A program made the position numbers and the translations under genes. Under the pieces are notes generated by a model. That model did no database searches, was not told the DNA's origin, and saw nothing but the letters and a program-made list of their open reading frames with translations. Below, piece by piece: positions 6,859-14,952 of a stretch of DNA of 64,000 nt (position 1 is its first letter; the number at the start of each line of letters is the position of its first letter). This stretch comes from Bacilli bacterium (GTDB lineage Bacteria; Bacillota_I; Bacilli_A; RFN20; CAG-826). The stretch covers positions 9,548 through 73,547 of the forward strand of contig CAAGAN010000028.1 in NCBI GenBank assembly GCA_900767825.1, read 5' to 3'.

Positions 6859-8163
6859 CTATTTTCTTTCTCGATAAATTATATTTATTGGAGTACCTGT
6901 AAAATCAAAAGATTCACGAAGCCTATTCTCCAAGTATCTGGTGTATGAGAAATGCGCGAATTTTGGATTGTTGCAGAACATAACAAAAGTTGGAGGGTTA
7001 ACTGAAACCTGAGAAGCGAATTTTATATTTAGTCTTCCATGATTAAAATCAGGGGTTGGGTTTAAGGCTTGAGCGTCAGAAATTATTTCATTCAAAATTG
7101 ATGTCGGTACACGACGACAGCAAGAAGTATATGCCTCGTCTATTGAAGGCAAAATATTATTAACACCTTTTAGAGTTTTAGCGGAAGTGAAAATAATTTT
7201 TGCAAAATCCAAGAACTTGAATCTACTTCTAATTTCTTTTTCGAACTCAGTTTGCATTAGTCCTTTAGGGGCTTCGTCCCATTTATTGACCACTATCACT
7301 ATTCCTTTATGGGCCTCGAATGCATAACCGGCAACATGTCTATCTTGGTCAAGGATACCAACGGAGGCATCAATGACTAAAATAGCGACATTGCTTCTGT
7401 CAATGGCACGTAGGGCTCTAATTGAAGCAAATTTGTCAACCGATTCATAAATTCTGCCCTTCTTAACTAATCCTGCGGTATCAATCGCAACATAGTGTTT
7501 ATCATTAACAGTAAATGGAGTATCAATAGAATCTCTAGTTGTTCCAGCCAAAGAATTTACGATAACTCTATTCTCACCAAGAATTGCATTTGTAAGAGAG
7601 GACTTGCCAACGTTAGGTCTGCCAATGAAGCAAAAAGAAATCGCATCTTTATCTTCTTCCTCTTTTTCTTCAGGAAGCAATTTGATTATCTTATCAAGCA
7701 AGTCACCAATACCAATACCGTGACTAGAAGAAATACAAATAGGATCTCCTAAGCCAAGCGAATAGAATTCGGCAGCGTTACCAATCGATTCTACATTATC
7801 AATTTTATTTACAGCTAAAATAACAGGCTTGTTAGCCTTGTAAAGCATTTTGGCTACAGCCCTATCATCGCCAGACAATCCTTTTTTTCCATCGACAACA
7901 AAAACAATAACGTCTGCCTCATCGATAGCAATTTGAACTTGGGCCCTTATTTCTTCTTGGAATGGAGCATTTTTAATTTCGACTCCGCCAGTATCAACAA
8001 CCGAGAATTTCTTTGTAAGCCATTCTCCCGTTCCATATATCCTATCCCTAGTAATACCAGGAGTATCTTCTACAATGGAAAGTCTAGTGCCAACCAATCT
8101 ATTAAATATTGTAGATTTTCCCACGTTTGGGGAACCAACTAATGCAACTAATCCTAATGACAT
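6859..8163 (-). CDS. der: GTPase Der (EngA), ribosome assembly
   Basis: Essential double-GTPase that matures the 50S ribosomal subunit. Two tandem G domains are visible: G1 loops GSPNVGKS (10-17) and GRPNVGKS (181-188), each followed by a DTPG/DTAG motif (33-36 and about 228-231) and NKID/NKWD guanine-specificity motifs (119-122 and about 293-296). A C-terminal KH-like domain follows (from about residue 350). The 434-residue length is typical. Its start overlaps cmk by 10 bases, so the two are translationally coupled; cmk-der linkage is common in Firmicutes. Confidence 0.98.
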   Translation of the reverse strand: MSLGLVALVGSPNVGKSTIFNRLVGTRLSIVEDTPGITRDRIYGTGEWLTKKFSVVDTGGVEIKNAPFQEEIRAQVQIAIDEADVIVFVVDGKKGLSGDDRAVAKMLYKANKPVILAVNKIDNVESIGNAAEFYSLGLGDPICISSSHGIGIGDLLDKIIKLLPEEKEEEDKDAISFCFIGRPNVGKSSLTNAILGENRVIVNSLAGTTRDSIDTPFTVNDKHYVAIDTAGLVKKGRIYESVDKFASIRALRAIDRSNVAILVIDASVGILDQDRHVAGYAFEAHKGIVIVVNKWDEAPKGLMQTEFEKEIRSRFKFLDFAKIIFTSAKTLKGVNNILPSIDEAYTSCCRRVPTSILNEIISDAQALNPTPDFNHGRLNIKFASQVSVNPPTFVMFCNNPKFAHFSYTRYLENRLRESFDFTGTPINIIYRERK

Positions 8164-8837
8164 TTTTCACTGACTCCTGTTTTGTCTTCAACAATCTTTA
8201 AAATAGTATCGACAACTTGTTCAATATTTAGGTGGGAAGTGTCTAAAACAATTGCATCTTCAGCTTCTCTTAATGGGGCAAAATCCCTGTGGGAATCAAT
8301 ATAATCTCTTTTCTTAACATCATTAACGACATCTTCATAACTGGTGGGAATGCCTTTTTCGACATTTTCATCATATCTACGTTTTGCCCTAGTTTCTACT
8401 GACGCTATTTGGTAAATTTTTACATCAGCATTTGGAAGGACGTAAGTACCAATATCCCTACCATCCATTACCACCGATTTTGACTCAGCCATTTTCCTTT
8501 GCATTTCAACTAAAGCAAGTCTTATGTCTTTATAAGAAGCAATATAGGAAACGTTAGAAGAAACTAATGGTTCTCTTATAGGACCAGTTACATCCTCACC
8601 ATTACAAATAACTTTTCCATTTTCAAGCAAGTCAATCTTTACATCTTTTATGATTGAACAAGACTTTTGTTCATTTTTTGGATCTAGATTTGCCTTTATT
8701 ACAGCATGAGTAAAAGCGCGATACATAGCTCCTGTATCAATATAGGTAAAGCCTAGTTTTTTGGCTACGATTTTAGCAACGGTGCTCTTACCAGCCGCAG
8801 CAGGTCCATCAATAGCAATAGAAATTGTCTTGCTCAT
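8154..8837 (-). CDS. cmk: Cytidylate kinase
   Basis: Phosphorylates CMP and dCMP using ATP in pyrimidine nucleotide supply. The P-loop GPAAAGKST is at about residues 11-19, followed by YIDTGAMYRA (substrate site), DGRDIGTYV and a LID-like segment with RAKRRYDE. The start at 8837 is chosen because GGGAG lies 8 bases upstream; an upstream in-frame extension encodes cysteine-rich nonsense that overlaps the preceding membrane-protein gene. The 227 residues are normal. It lies 2 bases after the small membrane-protein gene and overlaps der, so all three are one operon. Confidence 0.96.
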   Translation of the reverse strand: MSKTISIAIDGPAAAGKSTVAKIVAKKLGFTYIDTGAMYRAFTHAVIKANLDPKNEQKSCSIIKDVKIDLLENGKVICNGEDVTGPIREPLVSSNVSYIASYKDIRLALVEMQRKMAESKSVVMDGRDIGTYVLPNADVKIYQIASVETRAKRRYDENVEKGIPTSYEDVVNDVKKRDYIDSHRDFAPLREAEDAIVLDTSHLNIEQVVDTILKIVEDKTGVSEKCH

Positions 8838-8839
8838 GT

Positions 8840-9142
8840 TTACTCCCTTACAAAAAATACATACATTAGAATAAGTCCTATAACAGCCAAAACTGCTACA
8901 AGAATCTTTAGCCATAGAAGCGATCTTCTTCTTTTTAAATAAGCTAAATATGGTGCTTTTATTTTTTCGTTATCTTCATCAACGTAAATTTTGGCGTTAT
9001 TAGGACTAATGCCACCATCATTTGGAATTTCCTCATTAGCCTCGCCATCACCTAAAAAAGATCCATTAGGAGCAAAACAAGAAGCAGGCATCCTGCTAAT
9101 TTCTTGTCTATATTTCGCATAACGTTCAATTCTAGTTTCCAT
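8840..9142 (-). CDS. Small single-pass membrane protein of unknown function
   Basis: I do not recognise this 100-residue protein. It has a polar N-terminal part with a short acidic stretch (VDEDNEK), a basic RRR cluster and one C-terminal transmembrane helix (about 74-97), which suggests a tail-anchored topology with the N-terminus inside. It is the first gene of an operon with cmk and der: its stop is two bases from the cmk start. The start has only a poorly spaced AGGGG; a TAAAAT box lies 8 bases upstream, which would fit a very short or leaderless transcript. Confidence 0.6.
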   Translation of the reverse strand: METRIERYAKYRQEISRMPASCFAPNGSFLGDGEANEEIPNDGGISPNNAKIYVDEDNEKIKAPYLAYLKRRRSLLWLKILVAVLAVIGLILMYVFFVRE

Positions 9143-9198
9143 ACCCCTATATTTTAGGCTTTTTTATTATCAATAATAAAGAGTCTAGGCAAAATAAA

Positions 9199-9230
9199 AG
9201 CAAAGATGAGCAATTCACCTTTGCTTTTTT
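9199..9230. terminator. Bidirectional terminator
   Basis: Stem GCAAAG/CTTTGC (9200-9205, 9219-9224), extended by three more pairs after one mismatch. T-runs occur on both sides (TTTTTT on plus, TTTTATTTT on minus). It mainly serves the minus-strand small membrane-protein gene. Confidence 0.7.
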
Positions 9231-9239
9231 GGTCTTAAA

Positions 9240-9467
9240 TTAGTTAGAAGCACCAATTAAATGCTTAAATAATAAGCACCAAATAACGTCAAGCCATCCA
9301 AAGACAACGCCAACAAAAGTAACTAGCAAGGCTAAAATTAATCTAATTGGTGTTTTTCTTTCAAGGAACGCAGTCCAACGAACTACAATTTCAGTAATCC
9401 AGTTAACAAAAGGGATTAAAAGAAGTAAGACTTGGACTAGACGTGATTGACTATTAAACCATCTCAT
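9240..9467 (-). CDS. Small two-helix membrane protein
   Basis: The 75 residues form two hydrophobic helices (about 11-33 and 42-66) with basic residues between them (RWTAFLERKTP), so both ends probably face the same side. Similar small hydrophobic proteins with an IPFVNW-like segment and a GW-(L/I)-D helix occur in Firmicutes, but I know no function for them. GGAGG is 11 bases upstream, and a terminator follows, so it is an independent gene. Confidence 0.65.
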   Translation of the reverse strand: MRWFNSQSRLVQVLLLLIPFVNWITEIVVRWTAFLERKTPIRLILALLVTFVGVVFGWLDVIWCLLFKHLIGASN

Positions 9468-9581
9468 TTTTTGTTTTCCTCCGTGTTTAATATACTACAC
9501 AGAGAGTAAATATGAATAAAAAATATTTCAAATATGTGTAAACACATAAATGCATCTTAACCTTTTATTAATTTATAAATA

Positions 9582-9610
9582 TTGAACAAAAGCAATTCTC
9601 TTCTTATAAT
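9582..9610 (+). promoter_or_regulatory. Ferredoxin promoter
   Basis: TTGAAC (9582-9587) and TATAAT (9605-9610) are spaced by exactly 17 bases, a near-consensus housekeeping promoter 26 bases before the ferredoxin start. Confidence 0.85.
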
Positions 9611-9635
9611 AGCCCTATCCATTGGAGGAAATGAA

Positions 9636-9818
9636 ATGGCCAAAAAATTAAAAGTCGATGACGATATGTGCATCGGTTGCGGACTCTGTGTTGGAAGCCA
9701 CCCAACCGTCTTCGAATTCAATGATGATGGAAAAGCCACTGTCGTTGCTGAAGCTGATGATGCCGAAGCCGAAGATGCAATCGCCAATTGCCCAGTCCAA
9801 GCAATCAGCGAAGACTAA
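9636..9818 (+). CDS. fer: Ferredoxin, single [4Fe-4S] type
   Basis: Small cytoplasmic electron carrier. In the 60-residue form the cluster ligands are C12, C15 and C18 (C-x2-C-x2-C) plus C52 in NCPVQAI, the pattern of Bacillus-type monocluster ferredoxins. The second cluster motif of clostridial ferredoxins is absent: GSHPTVF replaces the usual CP. The protein is strongly acidic. The start at 9636 is chosen because GGAGG lies 7 bases upstream; the in-frame region before it is promoter and leader. It is monocistronic between a strong promoter and a terminator. Confidence 0.95.
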   Translation: MAKKLKVDDDMCIGCGLCVGSHPTVFEFNDDGKATVVAEADDAEAEDAIANCPVQAISED

Positions 9819-9834
9819 TTATTAATAAAGTTAG

Positions 9835-9860
9835 CCCAGGAGTTAATCCTGGGTTTTCTT
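9835..9860 (+). terminator. Ferredoxin terminator overlapping the ribU stop
   Basis: Stem CCCAGGA/TCCTGGG (9835-9841, 9847-9853) with a T-rich tail on the plus strand. The loop contains the stop codon of the convergent ribU gene. Confidence 0.85.
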
Positions 9861-10550
9861 TTTAGGCGTAAAGCGTAAGAAGACGTGTAAAGAACGATAA
9901 ATAATAAAGGTTAAAACGATAATAATCGCATCTTTAATCGCATTAAAAGGAGCAACGGCTAATAATCCATAACTCCAGCCAACATCACTTATTGCAGGAT
10001 TGGCATATCTCATTATTTGAAGTAATCCTTCTGGAGTAATTTTCAACATCCAAAGATAGAATGGAATCAATAAATATACATTTAAAATGACTCCACAAAT
10101 TATTTGGACAATTGTTCCTATTCCAAATCCAATAGCAACACCTTTTAAATTTCTCTTCTTTGAATAAATAAAAGTAGTTAATCCGACATAGATGCTAGAT
10201 AAGACAAAATCGGCAAATTCTCCAACACATAAAGTTGAAGTCATAGGCAATTTGACAATTGTCTTAATAGCAATGACGGCAATTCCGCTAATTGGGCCAT
10301 AGGCAAACCCACAAATAAAGGCTGGTATTTCATCAAAATGAAGACTTAAGAAAGATGGGATAAATGGTAATTTGATATTGAATATCGGAACCGTATACAA
10401 AATAGCGCTTATCGCCCCAAACATGGCAACTCTAGCTATAAATCTAGTAATATTGAATTCTCTTTTGGTATTAAAGGAAAAATAGACCTTGAAAGTTAAA
10501 ACTAAGACGATAGCAAATAAGGCAAGGGCTACATAAGAGTAAATTGACAT
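9843..10550 (-). CDS. ribU: Riboflavin ECF transporter substrate-binding subunit RibU
   Basis: Membrane S-component that binds riboflavin or FMN and works with the shared ECF energy module, which is not in this window. The 235 residues give about six hydrophobic helices. Family features are the LP-FIPSFLSLHFDEIPAFICGFAYGP segment (about 62-90) and GEFADF (about 111-116). The start at 10550 is chosen because GGGAGG lies 6 bases upstream; the longer frame begins inside the regulatory hairpin. An FMN riboswitch directly upstream confirms the substrate class and implies repression when FMN is plentiful. Confidence 0.95.
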   Translation of the reverse strand: MSIYSYVALALFAIVLVLTFKVYFSFNTKREFNITRFIARVAMFGAISAILYTVPIFNIKLPFIPSFLSLHFDEIPAFICGFAYGPISGIAVIAIKTIVKLPMTSTLCVGEFADFVLSSIYVGLTTFIYSKKRNLKGVAIGFGIGTIVQIICGVILNVYLLIPFYLWMLKITPEGLLQIMRYANPAISDVGWSYGLLAVAPFNAIKDAIIIVLTFIIYRSLHVFLRFTPKKKTQD

Positions 10551-10551
10551 A

Positions 10552-10595
10552 AAAAATCCTCCCAAATGCGACAAACAGGGAGGTCAAATCGTGCA
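10552..10595 (-). promoter_or_regulatory. Expression platform: terminator/anti-RBS hairpin of the FMN riboswitch
   Basis: On the minus strand CCTCCC (10578-10583) can pair with GGGAGG (about 10558-10563), which is the ribU Shine-Dalgarno itself. A T-run follows. The same hairpin could end transcription or hide the ribosome-binding site. Confidence 0.75.
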
Positions 10596-10702
10596 TCTTC
10601 TTTTATCCGGACTTTACCGTTGGCTTTGGAATTTCACCAAATCGTGCTCATAGAGCTTGTGGGCTTTACCACCAGTCGACGTAATTATCGTCGCCCTGAA
10701 GC
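10593..10702 (-). ncRNA. FMN riboswitch (RFN element)
   Basis: Minus-strand RNA starting GCTTCAGGGC and containing the conserved blocks of the RFN fold: CTGGTGGTAAAGCCC, GATTTGGTGAAATTCC, AAAGCCAACGGTAAAGTCCGGAT and a closing AGAAGATG. It lies in the leader of ribU and controls it through the downstream hairpin. Confidence 0.96.
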
Positions 10703-10708
10703 AATTAC

Positions 10709-10714
10709 ATTATA
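10709..10714 (-). promoter_or_regulatory. -10 box for the FMN riboswitch transcript
   Basis: TATAAT on the minus strand, six bases before the first base of the riboswitch helix. No good -35 hexamer is visible. Confidence 0.6.
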
Positions 10715-10760
10715 ATACGTTTTTTCTTTATGGGTAGATTTAAATCAAAATTGATACACT

Positions 10761-11594
10761 TTACTTACATTTAAATGAATCAATAAATCTTTCTTTATCT
10801 TCTTTTGAATTGAAGTTTAAAGTAATACTTTTTTCTCTTTCGAAAGATGAAATTAAACCGGAAAACGATATAATGGGTTCGCTATTTTCCAAATAAGGCT
10901 CATTATTTATTAAAGCATGTGCAAGCCTTTCGCTCTCTCTGACCGAGAGCTTTTTCTCATTAATTATTTTGTAAGCTGTCTCTAATTTTTCACCCTCTAA
11001 AGAAACTAAAGCCCTTGCATGTCCATATGATAATTTACCTAGAGTAATATCTTTCTTGATTGGATCAGGAAGAGAAAGAATACGTAAAATATTAGTTATC
11101 TGGCTACGTGAAAGGTGAGATAAATCCGCCAAAGTTTGTTGGGTATAGCCAAACAAAGATGAAAGTTGTTTACAAACTACAGCCATCTCCAAAACATTAG
11201 CAGATCTGTTGTCTCTAGTATCTGCTAAAAGCATGAGTAAAACTTCTTCATCCTCAGCATCCCTAACTACACAAGGAAGAGACAATATACCAGCCTTTTT
11301 AGCACCGAAAAACCTTTTCCTACCTAATATCAATTCGAATCTATCGCCTTTTGATCTTACAATTAAAGGATTATAAAAACCTTTTTCTTTCAATCCTGCA
11401 GCAAAAGAAGAAACAACATCTTTAGGAATGACTATGTCCTTAATAAAACTAGTATCATCTATTAAAGAAGTAGGAATAAGTCTAGCAGGAGCAGCCTGAT
11501 ATTCCTTCTCCATGACGGCAATAACGTCTTCTTGGGAGAACTTTTCTATTAAATTAGATAAAGACGGAACAACTTTCTTACCTTCTCTTTTCAT
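10761..11594 (-). CDS. parB: ParB/Spo0J-type chromosome partition protein
   Basis: DNA-binding CTPase that loads at parS and helps segregate chromosomes. An N-terminal ParB/Srx domain is seen: the VPSS-like entry (IVIPKDVVSSFAAGLKEKGFYNPLIVR) and the phosphate/CTP loop GRKRFFGAKKAG in place of the usual G-E-R-R-x-x-A. It is followed by the helix-turn-helix domain (TQQTLADLSHLSRSQITNILRIL, about 150-172) and GKLSYGHARALVSL. The 277 residues are average. The start at 11594 follows GAGG at good spacing; the gene overlaps parA by 17 bases. The N-terminal part is less canonical than in Spo0J, so it could be a Noc-like paralogue. No consensus parS was found in the window. Confidence 0.9.
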   Translation of the reverse strand: MKREGKKVVPSLSNLIEKFSQEDVIAVMEKEYQAAPARLIPTSLIDDTSFIKDIVIPKDVVSSFAAGLKEKGFYNPLIVRSKGDRFELILGRKRFFGAKKAGILSLPCVVRDAEDEEVLLMLLADTRDNRSANVLEMAVVCKQLSSLFGYTQQTLADLSHLSRSQITNILRILSLPDPIKKDITLGKLSYGHARALVSLEGEKLETAYKIINEKKLSVRESERLAHALINNEPYLENSEPIISFSGLISSFEREKSITLNFNSKEDKERFIDSFKCK

Positions 11595-12354
11595 GGTCAA
11601 TGACCTCACGAGCTAAAGAATAATAAGCGGTTGCACCCATGCTGGTAGGCTTGTAATTAATAACGCTAGTCATAGCGGCCTGGCTATCGGCTATAGATTG
11701 GTTACGCGGAATAGAAACTAGGAATGTATTTTCCTTAAATAAACGTCTGACTTCAGAAGAAATCTCGGTTCCAAGCTGAGTTCTAGCATCATACATTGTT
11801 AATAAGAATCCTTCTATTTCTAAACTTGGATTATATTTCTTTTGTACCGTAGAAATCGAAGACAATATAGCAGCCACGGCTTCCATAGCAAAATATTCGC
11901 ATTGAACTGGAATAATTACAGAATCGCAGCTAGCCAAAGCGTTTAAAGAAAGCGCGCCTAAGGATGGAGGGCAATCTATAACGACATAATCATATTGTTC
12001 CTTGATTTGGTCTAATTGCCTTTTAAGCAAGAAAAAAGGATCGCTTACACCTTGTCCAATTAAAGATGCTTCTAACGATGCTAAACGCAAATTAGAAGGG
12101 CAGACAAATAAGTTATCTTCGTTAGTTTTTAAAATAGTTTCTTCTAATGTTGAAGCCCCGACAAGAACCTCAAAAGTAGTTTTCTTGCATAAAGAAATGT
12201 CGATACCAACACCACGTCCTGAATTACCCTGTGGATCAATATCTAAAAGAAGCACCTTCTTGCCAAGATGAGACAGGGCGGAAGATAAATTAATAGCGGT
12301 TGTAGTCTTTCCTACACCGCCTTTTTGGTTGGCGATTGCAATTACTCTACTCAT
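11578..12354 (-). CDS. parA: ParA/Soj chromosome partition ATPase
   Basis: Deviant-Walker ATPase that drives ParB-dependent origin movement and tunes replication initiation. The motif KGGVGKTTTA is at 11-20, with a Walker A' DIDPQGN motif (about 40-46) and Walker B VVIDCPPSLG (about 120-129). The 258-residue length matches Soj. The start at 12354 is the first ATG; there is no Shine-Dalgarno, and a TATAAT (12365-12370 on the minus strand) lies ten bases ahead, so it may have a very short leader. The mnmG-rsmG-parA-parB order is the usual replication-origin-proximal arrangement. Confidence 0.96.
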   Translation of the reverse strand: MSRVIAIANQKGGVGKTTTAINLSSALSHLGKKVLLLDIDPQGNSGRGVGIDISLCKKTTFEVLVGASTLEETILKTNEDNLFVCPSNLRLASLEASLIGQGVSDPFFLLKRQLDQIKEQYDYVVIDCPPSLGALSLNALASCDSVIIPVQCEYFAMEAVAAILSSISTVQKKYNPSLEIEGFLLTMYDARTQLGTEISSEVRRLFKENTFLVSIPRNQSIADSQAAMTSVINYKPTSMGATAYYSLAREVIDHEKRR

Positions 12355-12379
12355 GAATATCAAAATTATAAATGAATTT

Positions 12380-13084
12380 CTACCAAAGTGGCTTAGAAAT
12401 TAATGTAGCCCATGGACGTGGATACTTAGTTGGGGTCTCTTTTACTTTCTTTAGGAAAATATTAAACCTAAGGCTATTAGAAGAAGGCAAATAATCAATA
12501 ACGGTTTTTTCTTTAGTTAAGCCTAGACTTTTTAAATAAGGTGCGGCTAGTTTTAATTCTTCTTCGCCTTGATTGGATTTCATTGAAATTACATATCCGC
12601 CAATCTTGACTAAAGGGGCGCTAACTTCACACGTAGTAGATAAAGAAGAGAAGCCCCTAGAAGAAGCAACATCAAAGTAATTCCTATATTCTTTCATGTC
12701 TTCAACTCTTCCAATATGGAAAGAAACATTTGGGATTTGCAGTTCTTTTTTAATAAATTCAAGGAACTTAAATTTCTTAGCAGTCGAATCAATTAAAGTT
12801 ACTTTTGCACTTGGATTAACTAGGGCTATAACCATTCCAGGGAACCCTGCACCAGAACCAATATCAGCAACTAACTTATTAGAAAAATCAAAAGATTCCA
12901 TCAAAAGAAGACAATCGAAAAAATGCTTTTCGAAGATTTCGCTTTCTTCTTTTATGGAAGTTAAATTCATCTTTGCATTCCATTCAATTAAGCAAGATGC
13001 ATATGTATTGAATTTGTTTTCTAAAGAGGAATCGATAGCAATACCTTTTTTGGACAAAAGTTCTTGCATGACCTTAAAATTCAT
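12380..13084 (-). CDS. rsmG: 16S rRNA (guanine-N7) methyltransferase RsmG
   Basis: Methylates a guanine in the 530-loop of 16S rRNA using S-adenosylmethionine. The SAM-binding motif VADIGSGAGFPG occurs at 72-83 and the region WNAKMNLTSIKEESEIFEKHFFDCLL (35-60) is characteristic of the GidB family. The 234-residue length is normal. It overlaps mnmG by four bases (ATGA), so the two are coupled. Confidence 0.97.
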   Translation of the reverse strand: MNFKVMQELLSKKGIAIDSSLENKFNTYASCLIEWNAKMNLTSIKEESEIFEKHFFDCLLLMESFDFSNKLVADIGSGAGFPGMVIALVNPSAKVTLIDSTAKKFKFLEFIKKELQIPNVSFHIGRVEDMKEYRNYFDVASSRGFSSLSTTCEVSAPLVKIGGYVISMKSNQGEEELKLAAPYLKSLGLTKEKTVIDYLPSSNSLRFNIFLKKVKETPTKYPRPWATLISKPLW

Positions 13085-14952
13085 TTCTTCATCCTCCTTA
13101 GGTTCAATAATAATATAGAAATATCAGCAGGATTAACCCCATAAATTCTAGAAGCCTGGGAGATTGAGGTTGGCCTAACTGCATCTAATTTAGTCCTAGC
13201 TTCCAAACGTAATCCATCCATATGCAGATAATCAATATCGCTTGGAATCAGCATATTCTCTTCTTTAATTAATAAAGATGCTTCTCTTTCTTCCTTTTTG
13301 ATATAGCCTTCATATTTAACAATGGCTTCTAGAGATTGTATTTCTTGATAATCTAAATCAAAGTCTTTTAACCCCTCGGTTATTGGACGAATCTCTTCAT
13401 AATGGAAGAATGGTCTTTTTAACACATCGTAAGATTTCAAACCAATTGAAGTTGGCTCTCCTCCCTTTTCGATTAAAAGAGAATTTAGTTTATCTTTATC
13501 AGCAATATTACTAGCTTTTAAAGCTTCTATAGTAGCGTTTATTCGAGCATATTTTTCTTTGAATTTTGAATACACGTCCTCGCTAAGTAGACCAATTTCA
13601 TGACCCAAATCCATTAATCTAGCATCTGCATTATCGTTTCTTAAAAGCAAACGATACTCAGCCCTAGATGATAAAAGTCTATAGGGCTCTTCAGCACCTT
13701 TTGTAACCAAATCATCAATCATGACTCCGATATAAGCTTCGCTGCGTTTTAATATAATTGGATCTTGGTTATGTAGATACCTACTTGCATTAATTCCAGC
13801 CATCAAACCTAGCCCTGCAGCTTCTTCATAGCCTGAAGTTCCGCATATTTGTCCAGCGACAAATAATCCTGGAACGCTTTTAACCATTAACGAACGATCG
13901 AATTGGAAAGAGGTCAATGCATCATATTCAATTTGGTAGGCATACTTTAGTATTTTCGCATTTTCTAACCCTGGTAATGAATGTACCATGATTTCTTGGA
14001 TATCATGAGGCATTCCAGTAGAAAACCCTTGTAGATAGATAGAATTACCATCTTCAGTTTCTGGCTCTAGAAACAATTGATGTCTAGGCTTATCGGCAAA
14101 TCTAACAACCTTAGATTCAATTGAAGGGCAATATCTAGGCCCGTTAGAAATTATATTTCCATTAAACAAAGCAGAATCAGGAAGGTGCTTATTTATGATA
14201 TCTAATGTTTCTTTGGTCGTATAAATCAAATAGCAAGGAAGTTGCTTCGAATAATCTCTTTTTGTCTTAGGAAAGAAGGAAAAAGTCAAAGGCAAAGTCG
14301 AGCCGGGTTGGATTTCTCCTTTTGAAAAATCAATGGTATCTTTATCAATTCTAGGAGGCGTTCCTGTCTTAAGCCTAAACGTCTTTATTCCTAGTTTATT
14401 TAACGAATCCGTGAGGGACGTGGATGCTTTTTCTCCATCAGGTCCACCAGAAAAAGAAGATGTCCCAGAGATGATTCTAGAATTTAAATAAGTACCAGTA
14501 GTTACAATTACAGTCTTGGATTTATAGACATTTTTATTAGTAGCAACAACAAAAAGACCATCTTCTTTTGTAATTGAAATTGCTTCTTCTCCAACTAGAG
14601 TTAGATTAGGGACTGCAGAAAGAAGACTCTTAATTATTCTAGGATAGAGTTTCTTATCTTGCTGCGATCTTAAACATTGTACTCCAGGACCTTTTCCGGT
14701 GTTCAATATCTTCATTTGAAGAGGATTAACATCAGCTGCAGTAGCCATTAGTCCACCTAAAGCATCAATTTCCCTAACAACATTCCCTTTAGCAGAGCCT
14801 CCTATATGAGGATTACAAGGCATGTTGCCTAACATATCTAGATTCAAGCTTAAAAGAAGGGTCTTATTCCCTAGTTTGGCAGTAGCATGACTAGCTTCAA
14901 CTCCAGCATGCCCCCCGCCAATAACAATTGAATCAAAATCAAAAGAAGACAT
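13081..14952 (-). CDS. mnmG: tRNA uridine 5-carboxymethylaminomethyl modification enzyme MnmG (GidA)
   Basis: FAD-dependent subunit that works with MnmE to modify wobble uridine of several tRNAs. The FAD-binding GGGHAG motif is at 12-17, followed by the CNP-x-IGGSAKG-VREIDALGG block, GPGVQCLRSQQDKK and the second GidA signature near GTSGYEEAAGLGLMAGINA. The C-terminal helical domain ends with the YGVNPADISILLLNLRR motif. The 623 residues match the family. Its start touches the sufB stop (TAATG), linking the suf cluster to mnmG-rsmG-parAB. mnmE is not in the window. Confidence 0.98.
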   Translation of the reverse strand: MSSFDFDSIVIGGGHAGVEASHATAKLGNKTLLLSLNLDMLGNMPCNPHIGGSAKGNVVREIDALGGLMATAADVNPLQMKILNTGKGPGVQCLRSQQDKKLYPRIIKSLLSAVPNLTLVGEEAISITKEDGLFVVATNKNVYKSKTVIVTTGTYLNSRIISGTSSFSGGPDGEKASTSLTDSLNKLGIKTFRLKTGTPPRIDKDTIDFSKGEIQPGSTLPLTFSFFPKTKRDYSKQLPCYLIYTTKETLDIINKHLPDSALFNGNIISNGPRYCPSIESKVVRFADKPRHQLFLEPETEDGNSIYLQGFSTGMPHDIQEIMVHSLPGLENAKILKYAYQIEYDALTSFQFDRSLMVKSVPGLFVAGQICGTSGYEEAAGLGLMAGINASRYLHNQDPIILKRSEAYIGVMIDDLVTKGAEEPYRLLSSRAEYRLLLRNDNADARLMDLGHEIGLLSEDVYSKFKEKYARINATIEALKASNIADKDKLNSLLIEKGGEPTSIGLKSYDVLKRPFFHYEEIRPITEGLKDFDLDYQEIQSLEAIVKYEGYIKKEEREASLLIKEENMLIPSDIDYLHMDGLRLEARTKLDAVRPTSISQASRIYGVNPADISILLLNLRRMKK

